This document shows, piece after piece, positions 1-4,992 of a stretch of DNA of 5,560 bases; within the stretch, counting starts at the first letter, position 1; the number at the start of each line of letters is the position of its first letter. The translations under genes and the position numbers were made by a program. The notes under the pieces are model-generated. The model was not told the origin of the DNA, searched no databases, and saw only the letters and a program-made list of their open reading frames with translations. Source of the stretch: Pseudomonadota bacterium (GTDB lineage Bacteria > Pseudomonadota > Gammaproteobacteria > Acidiferrobacterales > Acidiferrobacteraceae); the NCBI GenBank assembly GCA_021795255.1, contig JAJYPQ010000299.1:1-5560 (forward strand), given 5' to 3'.

Positions 1-1
1 C

Positions 2-193
2 GGGGCGGGCGAGATCTTCGGGTCTCGCCAGACCGGTTTGCCGGGGTTTCGGGTCGCCGATCTCATTCGCGACGAGGACTTGTTGCCGGAGGCCTCGCGG
101 CTCGCCCAAGAGCTTATACGCAGCGAACCGGAGCGCTTGTTGGGCCTGCGTCGACGCTGGTTACGCGAGCGCCACGAACTTGGCCAAGCGTAG
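2..193 (+). CDS. recG: RecG ATP-dependent DNA helicase, C-terminal end (partial)
   Basis: The open frame enters from the left edge and ends at TAG 191-193, giving the last 63 residues. The peptide opens with GAGEIFGSRQTGLPGF and continues FRVADLIRDEDLLPEA. This matches the conserved end of RecG, where the TGLP...F..ADL.RD pattern follows the last helicase motif. RecG is a cytoplasmic superfamily 2 helicase that regresses stalled replication forks and branch-migrates Holliday junctions. The rest of the protein, including the wedge domain and the Walker motifs, lies outside the window. The tail, rich in Arg and Glu (LLGLRRRWLRERHELGQA), is a normal RecG ending. The next gene on the right is convergent, so recG is the last gene of its transcript here. 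The identification rests on motif recognition over a short stretch but the match is specific. Confidence 0.93.
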   Translation, partial: GAGEIFGSRQTGLPGFRVADLIRDEDLLPEASRLAQELIRSEPERLLGLRRRWLRERHELGQA

Positions 194-402
194 TGTCGGG
201 CCGTTCAGCGGCCGCTGGGTTTGTGTCCCTGGCCTGCCGTGCTGGCAGAACGCGGTAAACTGACACCGCACTTTTTGGCGTGGTGGGCTTTCAGGACAGG
301 AGGGGTGGGGGATAAGGCGAGCCCGCTTGCGGGCGAACTCCGGGCACAGTTCACCTGCAAGGGGTGGCGAGCAGAGCGCGGCCACAACTCATGTACTAGC
401 TC
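194..402. other. Convergent intergenic region, no credible gene
   Basis: This 209-base stretch separates the recG stop from the stop of the minus-strand HIRAN gene. A plus-strand open frame beginning near 221 crosses it, but its peptide has no recognisable motif and runs into the antisense of the HIRAN gene, so it is not called. Small inverted repeats are visible: a perfect 12-base palindrome at 206-217 (CAGCGGCCGCTG), CTGCC/GGCAG around 234-248, and a stem at 321-334. None is followed by a clear T-run on either strand, so a classical intrinsic terminator cannot be assigned. The segment around 253-280 (GGTAAACTGACACCGC and following) has the look of an insertion-sequence end, but I cannot match it to a named element. 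Confidence 0.6.
321..334. terminator. Short hairpin between convergent genes, possible terminator
   Basis: GCCCG (321-325) and CGGGC (330-334) form a perfect 5-bp GC stem closing a CTTG loop, a stable tetraloop type. The stem reads equally well on both strands and lies between the convergent recG and HIRAN genes, so it could help end both transcripts. No U-tract follows on either strand, so a rho-independent role is doubtful. It could equally be an incidental GC-rich inverted repeat. Confidence 0.25.
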
Positions 403-1146
403 CTATCCCGCTGTCACGTGCGGCAAAGTGAGAAGATCGCGCTCGGCCAAACGGCAGAAGACATAGATAACGGGCCGTTCTGGTGTCCCGTTAATCCGCT
501 CGACAAATGCCTCGACATGGTAATGAACCAACCAATTGGCCACGGCGTCGCGCTGCGAGCGCTTGACGTAGCCGATTGGCCGCCGAGCCACCTCCATTCG
601 GATCGCCTTGTCATCGTAGGCATTTTCGGGTTCCAAAACGAAACCTACCGGCGCATCGACCGTTACGGCACTGAGGCCGATATTCTGATAGCGGAATCCG
701 GCAACCTCCAGCAAGACCTCGCCCGGGGACGTCACCTCATCTAGCGGCCAGACCACGGAAAAACCGTCCGATGGGAGTTTGGCGCCAGTGTAGGCCAGTA
801 GTGCAAAATCGGATACGGTGTTCGCCGTGGCCGGAAGTCGCCACTGTTCGAGAAATTGCGTGAAATCTCCGCGCGAGCGGGGTGGCAGCCGCCGCAAGAA
901 CGAGTCCATCACCCCGCCCGTATATTCCTCTGCGTGAAGCTTACGGAATGCCGGATAACAGACAAAACCGAGACTAACGGCCCGGCGGAAATCGCTGCTG
1001 TCTGTCAGGTAACGAAAAGACACCGCACCGTCCCGATTTCGCAGTTCACCGATAACGCAGGGGATGTGGTCACGCTCAACGCCCTCCGGCGCCTGCCAGA
1101 CGAGCAAAAGGCGTGTCGGGGAAAACGTATGCTCAATGAAGTGCAT
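403..1146 (-). CDS. HIRAN-domain protein with HipA N-subdomain-like first half
   Basis: This 247-residue protein has two apparent parts. Residues about 145-235 look like a HIRAN domain: AGFRYQNIG, then VGFVLEPENAYDDKAIRMEV, then PIGYVKRSQRDAVANWL, and a final strand VIYVFCRL. The E.EN.YD..AI plus IGYV pattern is the family signature. HIRAN domains are known from HLTF/Rad5-type helicases, where they bind 3' DNA ends, and from small bacterial proteins. Residues about 12-132 follow the HipA N-terminal subdomain layout: an early strand pair with IGEL, then F.YL, then SFLRRLPPRSRGDF where HipA has its conserved loop, then DFALLAYTGAKLPSDG where HipA has its LLA..G segment. That second assignment is inference. 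The ATG at 1146 lies four bases after the kinase stop. A weak Shine-Dalgarno, TGGA (1157-1154), overlaps the kinase end with 7 bases before the ATG, so the two genes are probably translationally coupled. The protein may be the kinase's partner or antitoxin. No signal peptide or membrane segment is seen. Confidence 0.85.
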   Translation of the reverse strand: MHFIEHTFSPTRLLLVWQAPEGVERDHIPCVIGELRNRDGAVSFRYLTDSSDFRRAVSLGFVCYPAFRKLHAEEYTGGVMDSFLRRLPPRSRGDFTQFLEQWRLPATANTVSDFALLAYTGAKLPSDGFSVVWPLDEVTSPGEVLLEVAGFRYQNIGLSAVTVDAPVGFVLEPENAYDDKAIRMEVARRPIGYVKRSQRDAVANWLVHYHVEAFVERINGTPERPVIYVFCRLAERDLLTLPHVTAG

Positions 1147-1150
1147 AGGC

Positions 1151-2116
1151 TTATCCAGTCAATGTGCGAATAAGTGCGCGGTAGCGCGCTGTAGTGAGGC
1201 GCACGACAAACTCCGCCCGCGCGGCGCTCAAGGGGATCGGAATCACGAATTGTGTCATGCCCGTGATGATAGACCTTATGTTTGCATCATCAAAGCCAGC
1301 AAGCCGATTCTCGATATGGCCGCGCATGTCCGGCCACCGTCCAAGGAGATACTGTATCGAGGCCTCGTGAGATATCCGTCTTTCGTCTCTTACATGTCCG
1401 CGCATGTGGTGACAGCCGCGACTCATGTAATCGTGCAGACGCTTGTCATCGCTGAAGGTTGGCATTTTACATGGGAAAATTTCGTGGCCGAGGCTGGTTC
1501 CGTTATCGAAGACTGGCGCCATCCTGGCACTGTTTTCGGTCGACCACAGCAGCCCCCAATTATCATGATGGCGATCAGTATTTCCGATAAGCGCGTCGGA
1601 GAGCAGCGTATCGCACCACCAGCCACGCCAGCAACCCTTTAAGGTTCCGTTATTCTCCATAACGGTCAGGTACCGCTCAATCGCCTCGAAATTATGCTGC
1701 CGCCCGCGCTTGCGATCGTAATCTCCAAACATACTGGTCAATATGTCGCCGCCGGGAACATAACGCTCGATGGGCTTCCCGGGGTAAGCAAGGAACCACT
1801 CGCTCAGGGCGCCGCACACTCCTGTACCGCTATGCCATGCCACGAATGTGGGGGGAATCGAGACACCCAGATTAGAACCGATGCGATAGGCGATGATCTC
1901 CGCCCAGAACTGATCGGGATAGCGCCGAAAGGCGCGCTTAAAGAGATAACGATGGTTTGCTACCAAAAACCGATAGGGCGATGGATCCGGCGAATACAAT
2001 AGGCCCTTGTCGCGCGCTCCCTCAGGGTAGACTGCAAATGTCTCGTCAACCTTCCAGCTCGCAATGTCTACCGGTGCGTCCGTCGGTTGTCCAAATGAGG
2101 TGTTTTCATGACCCAT
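1151..2116 (-). CDS. HipA/CtkA-like serine/threonine kinase (short form)
   Basis: This 321-residue protein has the catalytic signature of the HipA-like kinase fold. YLFK at 57-60 supplies the probable ATP-binding Lys60. E73 in WAEIIAYRIGSNLGV sits where the kinase Glu is expected. The catalytic loop is DALIGNTDRHHDNWG (174-188) with Asp181 and Asn186, and the metal-binding segment is VFDNGTSLG (202-210) with Asp204. The D181/N186/D204 spacing equals that of E. coli HipA D309/N314/D332 as I recall it, so all key residues are present. The glycine-rich loop before Lys60 is not evident, which is common in this family. At 321 residues it lacks the roughly 100-residue N-terminal subdomain of full HipA (about 440 residues) and is close in size to HipT and H. 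pylori CtkA. It would phosphorylate a Ser or Thr in a cytoplasmic target; the target is unknown. It is first in a two-gene operon with the HIRAN protein. No HipB-like gene is adjacent. Confidence 0.9.
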   Translation of the reverse strand: MGHENTSFGQPTDAPVDIASWKVDETFAVYPEGARDKGLLYSPDPSPYRFLVANHRYLFKRAFRRYPDQFWAEIIAYRIGSNLGVSIPPTFVAWHSGTGVCGALSEWFLAYPGKPIERYVPGGDILTSMFGDYDRKRGRQHNFEAIERYLTVMENNGTLKGCWRGWWCDTLLSDALIGNTDRHHDNWGLLWSTENSARMAPVFDNGTSLGHEIFPCKMPTFSDDKRLHDYMSRGCHHMRGHVRDERRISHEASIQYLLGRWPDMRGHIENRLAGFDDANIRSIITGMTQFVIPIPLSAARAEFVVRLTTARYRALIRTLTG

Positions 2117-2120
2117 AATT

Positions 2121-2133
2121 ACCTAACCCCCTC
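2121..2133 (-). promoter_or_regulatory. Ribosome binding site of the kinase gene
   Basis: Read on the minus strand, GAGGGGG (2133-2127) followed by TTAGGT lies just before the ATG at 2116. The AGG at 2124-2122 is 5 bases from the start and the GAGGGGG run is 10 bases away. This purine-rich leader supports the chosen start. A second ATG at 2109 is in another frame and is not used. Confidence 0.5.
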
Positions 2134-2327
2134 ACCCTCATATTTGGTTTCGGTCGGGCGTCAGTCTGGCCCCTACGACCGTTTTGCGACACCAAAGAAA
2201 CGCCTCTCTCAAAAAGTCTAGCTGATTTAAGGCCCCGCTATAGGGGTGTGCGGGAATCTCGCCCCCAAACGATTTTGCCCGCTGCCCCCGCTTCCATAGA
2301 TAGCTACTGTTCGGGGATAATCACCCG

Positions 2328-2353
2328 GTCTTGGGTCCACGGGCCCCAAAGAC
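2328..2353. repeat. Imperfect 26-base inverted repeat between divergent operons
   Basis: GTCTTGGG on the left pairs with CCCAAAGAC on the right with one bulged A. An inner CC/GG pair follows after a T-C mismatch, leaving an ACG loop. The core reads TTGGGTCCACGGGCCCCAA. No T-run follows on either strand, so it is unlikely to be an intrinsic terminator. Its place about 210 bases upstream of the kinase start and 150 bases upstream of ubiA would suit an operator or a structured leader. The function is not established. Confidence 0.35.
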
Positions 2354-2499
2354 ATAAGCTTGCGCATTACCGCAAAGCGATCTAGACGATGGAGCGTGTC
2401 GTGCCAAGGATGTTGGATGCCATCCCCCTAGCCCAATGGCGGCTCCAGGATCCGGGTCTTAGAGAAAACATGATTTGCCGAGGACTATAGATTAAGAAC

Positions 2500-3366
2500 A
2501 TGCCCACCGCTCGTTTTCGCGCTTACTGGCGGCTCATGCGCCTCCATCGGCCGATAGGGAGCCTCCTGCTCCTTTGGCCGACGCTTTGGGCGCTTTGGCT
2601 GGCGCGTCAAGGCCACCCGGTGCCGGTTCTTGTGGCGGTGTTTGTCGCGGGGGTTGTGCTCATGCGTTCGGCTGGCTGCGTTATCAACGACTATGCTGAT
2701 CGCGATTTCGACGGCCATGTGTGGCGCACCAAGGACCGTCCGCTTGCGACCGGCGAAGTGACCCCTCGTGAGGCCCTTTCGCTCTTTGCGGTGTTGTGTG
2801 TTCTGGCCGCTTCGCTCGCCCTGTGGCTGAATACCCTCACAAGAGAACTCGCGGTTATCGCCGTGGCTCTGGCGGTCTCCTATCCGTTCCTCAAACGGTT
2901 TACGCACCTTCCTCAGATCTATCTCGGCCTGGCGTTCGGTTGGGGCATCCCCATGGCTTATGCCGCGGAAAGCGATCGCGTGCCGCTCGAGGCCTGGATC
3001 CTCTTTGTCGCCAACGTGTTTTGGACCGTGGCTTATGACACCGCCTATGCCATGGCGGATCGGCACGACGACGAGAAGATCGGCGTGCGCTCGACCGCCA
3101 TCCTTTTTGGACGGTGGGACCGTATAATGGTGGCGTGCAACCATGCTGCGGCCCTCGTCCTTCTTTATGAGGTCGGTGTCCTGGCGGGTCTTGGCATCGC
3201 CTACGACCTGGGCCTCTTGGCGGCCCTGGGCTTTGCCCTGTATGAACAAAAGTTGTTATGGGCGCGACGGCCCGAGGACTGCTTTCGGGCGTTTCTGAAC
3301 AATAACTGGTTTGGCGGCAGCGTCTTCGTGGGGCTTGTCGTCGCTTATCTCGGGAGAACACTGTGA
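2500..3366 (+). CDS. ubiA: 4-Hydroxybenzoate polyprenyltransferase UbiA
   Basis: The 288-residue integral membrane protein attaches a polyprenyl chain to 4-hydroxybenzoate, the first membrane step of ubiquinone synthesis. The N-terminal LMRLHRPIGSLLLLWPTLWA matches the conserved UbiA entry helix. The first Asp-rich motif is NDYADRDFD (63-71), followed by TKDRPLATGEV. The second is YDTAYAMADRHDD (179-191), which binds Mg2+ and diphosphate. YPFLKRFTHLPQ and the late NNNWFGG are further UbiA-type signatures. Several hydrophobic helices lie between the motifs, and the length is that of the bacterial UbiA family. The ATG at 2500 gives the usual short N-terminus before the first helix, although the nearest SD-like GAGG (2480-2483) is rather far upstream. 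It is first in a packed plus-strand operon and overlaps the next gene by four bases (GTGA). Confidence 0.96.
   Translation: MPTARFRAYWRLMRLHRPIGSLLLLWPTLWALWLARQGHPVPVLVAVFVAGVVLMRSAGCVINDYADRDFDGHVWRTKDRPLATGEVTPREALSLFAVLCVLAASLALWLNTLTRELAVIAVALAVSYPFLKRFTHLPQIYLGLAFGWGIPMAYAAESDRVPLEAWILFVANVFWTVAYDTAYAMADRHDDEKIGVRSTAILFGRWDRIMVACNHAAALVLLYEVGVLAGLGIAYDLGLLAALGFALYEQKLLWARRPEDCFRAFLNNNWFGGSVFVGLVVAYLGRTL
3352..3356 (+). promoter_or_regulatory. Ribosome binding site deciding the GTG start of the GST-like gene
   Basis: GGGAG inside the end of ubiA lies six bases before GTG 3363. This supports the GTG start that overlaps the ubiA stop codon. The resulting N-terminus, MKLYGHATSP, is exactly that of thioredoxin-fold GST proteins. 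Confidence 0.6.
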
Positions 3367-3989
3367 AACTCTACGGTCACGCAACGTCGCCTTATGTGCG
3401 CAAGGTTCGAATTGCCCTACGGGAAAAGAACATCCGCTTTGAATGGGTACAAGAGGCGCCCTCGGACCCGGGCAATCGGATCGCGAGCCTAAACCCCCTG
3501 GGTAAGGTGCCGGTCTTGGAGACCGATGAGGGCCGGGTGCTGTTTGATTCGGCGTTGATCGTGGAGTACATCGACGGCCTGGGCGGGGAGCGGCTCATCC
3601 CCGAGGGCCCGGCACGCCTCGATGTCCTGCTCTGGCACACGCTTGGCTCCGGCATCGTCGACGCGGTGGTGGCTCGATTGATCGAGGCGAGGCGGCCCGA
3701 GAACCAGCAGTCGAAGGCCTTTATTGCGCGTCAGGAGGAGAAGATAAGCCGTTCTATCGCCTGGGCCGACCAGGCCGAGAAGGGCCCGGCCTATCTCGTA
3801 GGGCCACGGTTTAGTCTCGCCGACCTCGGTTTAGGGCTCGCGCTTGAGTATATTGATTTCCGTTACCCTCACGACTGGCGAGCGAGCCATCCGCGTCTCG
3901 CCCGCTGGCTTGCCGGCATCAGCACGCGCGGCTCGTTCGCAGAAACGATACCGCCCGGAATGGAGAAGGCGCTAGACGCCCCGCACTGA
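3363..3989 (+). CDS. Glutathione S-transferase family protein, YibF-like
   Basis: This 208-residue cytoplasmic protein has the two-domain GST layout. The N-terminal thioredoxin fold (about 1-75) starts KLYGHATSPYVRKVRIALRE, with Ser9 at the active-site position. It then has LNPLGKVPVL with the cis-Pro at Pro50 and FDSALIVEYID, where Asp62-Ser63 would hold the glutathione gamma-glutamyl group. The all-helical C-terminal domain contains SLADLGLGLAL (151-161), the N-capping box of the GST hydrophobic core (Ser151, Asp154). RQEEKISRS, DFRYPHDW and RGSFAETIPP resemble the equivalent stretches of E. coli YibF. The substrate is unknown; proteins of this subgroup often bind glutathione with weak transferase activity. 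The GTG start overlaps the ubiA stop, so translation is probably coupled. A 10-base gap leads to the antiporter gene. No pathway link to ubiquinone can be read from the sequence. Confidence 0.9.
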   Translation: MKLYGHATSPYVRKVRIALREKNIRFEWVQEAPSDPGNRIASLNPLGKVPVLETDEGRVLFDSALIVEYIDGLGGERLIPEGPARLDVLLWHTLGSGIVDAVVARLIEARRPENQQSKAFIARQEEKISRSIAWADQAEKGPAYLVGPRFSLADLGLGLALEYIDFRYPHDWRASHPRLARWLAGISTRGSFAETIPPGMEKALDAPH

Positions 3990-3993
3990 AGGG
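3989..3993 (+). promoter_or_regulatory. Ribosome binding site of the antiporter gene
   Basis: AAGGG begins on the last base of the GST stop codon. It stands six bases from GTG 4000 but only three from the TTG at 3997. The spacing favours GTG 4000 as the real start, which shortens the protein by one residue relative to the TTG start. Confidence 0.5.
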
Positions 3994-3999
3994 CCTTTG

Positions 4000-4992
4000 G
4001 TGGCCGCGCTGATAGTCCTATTCGTCGCTCTCCCCATTATTTTGGTGGGCTCGGAATTCTTTACGAACGCGATCGAGCATGTGGGCATGGTGTTCGGAGT
4101 TTCCGAGGGCGTCACAGCTTCGCTCTTGGCGGCCGTGGGGACGGCCTTGCCGGAAACGGCCGTTCCCGTTCTGGCTTCGTTCCAGGCCGGAGGCGGGGCG
4201 CATGTGGCAGTCGGAGCGGTGTTGGGGGCGCCCCTTATGTTGTCTACGCTGACGATCAGTGTAGTCGGGCTCACGGCGGTCCTCGGCCGTGGTTTTGGGG
4301 GACGCCTTATGCCAGAGCCGAGCGGGCTCATCCGGGACCTCGATTGGTTTCTGGCACTCTTCGGGTTGGCGTTTTTGGGTCTATTTTTGCCGCGCGGCCC
4401 CCTGCGGTATTTGTTGGCGGCGGTTCTCGTGGCGGGCTACGGGGGCTATGCGCGGGCGACGGTACGGGCCTCGTCCGGGCTCGTGGGGCGCGGTCACGGC
4501 ATGACGGCCGGCACGGTGCTTTGGCTCGCGCGCTTGCGTTTGCGGTGGCTGCCAGGCCTGCGTTATCTGCAATTGGCGTTGGGCCTAACCCTGATTCTTG
4601 TCGGCGCCCAACTGTTCGTGGGCGGCATTGAGCGGCTGGGCCAGATACTGCATGCCCCGGTCCTGGTCCTTGCCTTGGTGATCGTGCCGATCGCGACCGA
4701 ACTTCCGGAGAAGGTGAACAGCGTTCTCTGGGTACGGCGGCACCAGGATACCTTGGCCTTTGGTAACGTCACCGGCGCCTTGGTGTTTCAGGGGAGCCTG
4801 CTGCCGGCCTTGGGCCTCATGTTGACGCCTTGGCGCGCAAGTCCGCTGCTTGTGATCAGCATGCTCACGACGATGGCCGCGGTGGCCTACCTCAGGGTGA
4901 GGGCTTCGGCGGCGACCGGTATGCGGGCGGGCCAGGTGATGGCGGCCGGCCTTTTGTATATGGCCTTTGTTGGGTATCTTCTGGTCCTATGA
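4000..4992 (+). CDS. Ca2+/cation antiporter (CaCA) family membrane protein
   Basis: The 330-residue, very hydrophobic protein shows the two alpha repeats of the Na+/Ca2+ exchanger superfamily. The first repeat is EGVTASLLAAVGTALPE (36-52) followed by HVAVGAVLGAPLMLSTL. The second is LALVIVPIATELPEKVNS (224-241) followed by LAFGNVTGALVFQGSLL. The acidic residues expected to bind the cation, Glu52 and Glu237, are both there in the G/A-T-x-LPE context. About ten membrane segments are suggested, in two halves joined by a basic stretch (RATVRASSGLVGRGHG). The protein would exchange Ca2+, Na+ or another cation across the inner membrane. The second half of each repeat is unusual: the common GSN.FN sequence is replaced by GAPLML and GALVFQ, so ion specificity is uncertain. 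GTG 4000 is preferred over TTG 3997 from the ribosome-binding spacing. Its stop overlaps the aroE start (ATGA). Confidence 0.88.
   Translation: MAALIVLFVALPIILVGSEFFTNAIEHVGMVFGVSEGVTASLLAAVGTALPETAVPVLASFQAGGGAHVAVGAVLGAPLMLSTLTISVVGLTAVLGRGFGGRLMPEPSGLIRDLDWFLALFGLAFLGLFLPRGPLRYLLAAVLVAGYGGYARATVRASSGLVGRGHGMTAGTVLWLARLRLRWLPGLRYLQLALGLTLILVGAQLFVGGIERLGQILHAPVLVLALVIVPIATELPEKVNSVLWVRRHQDTLAFGNVTGALVFQGSLLPALGLMLTPWRASPLLVISMLTTMAAVAYLRVRASAATGMRAGQVMAAGLLYMAFVGYLLVL

Larger units (their letters stand above)
2117..2499. other. Divergent intergenic region upstream of kinase and ubiA
   Basis: This stretch of 383 bases separates two divergently transcribed operons and should hold the promoters of both. 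I found no convincing sigma-70 pair. A GATAAT hexamer at 2316-2321 and TATAGA at 2486-2491 are -10-like, but each lacks a good -35 at proper spacing. An imperfect hairpin lies at 2328-2353. A 33-codon plus-strand open frame at 2389-2490 begins MERVVPRMLDAIPLAQW, ends nine bases before ubiA and lacks a good ribosome binding site, so it is not called as a gene. The chorismate lyase gene ubiC, often found just before ubiA, is not present in intact form. Confidence 0.6.

Noticed and set aside
206..217. Perfect 12-base palindrome as the recG terminator
   Set aside because: CAGCGGCCGCTG has no loop when perfectly paired and is not followed by a T-run, so it does not fit an intrinsic terminator.
221..466. 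81-codon plus-strand open frame after recG
   Set aside because: No motif, no convincing ribosome binding site, and its last 60 or so bases overlap the HIRAN gene on the other strand.
1064..1642. 192-codon plus-strand open frame
   Set aside because: It lies antisense across the start of the HIRAN gene and the end of the kinase gene, both of which have clear family motifs. Its peptide shows no recognisable domain.
2292..2321. Sigma-70 promoter with GATAAT at 2316-2321
   Set aside because: The best upstream hexamer, TTCCAT at 18-base spacing, matches the -35 consensus poorly. Not strong enough to annotate.
2485..3249. 254-codon minus-strand open frame
   Set aside because: It is the antisense of ubiA. 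The peptide is rich in Arg, His, Gln and Lys without domain motifs, as expected of a GC-rich shadow frame.
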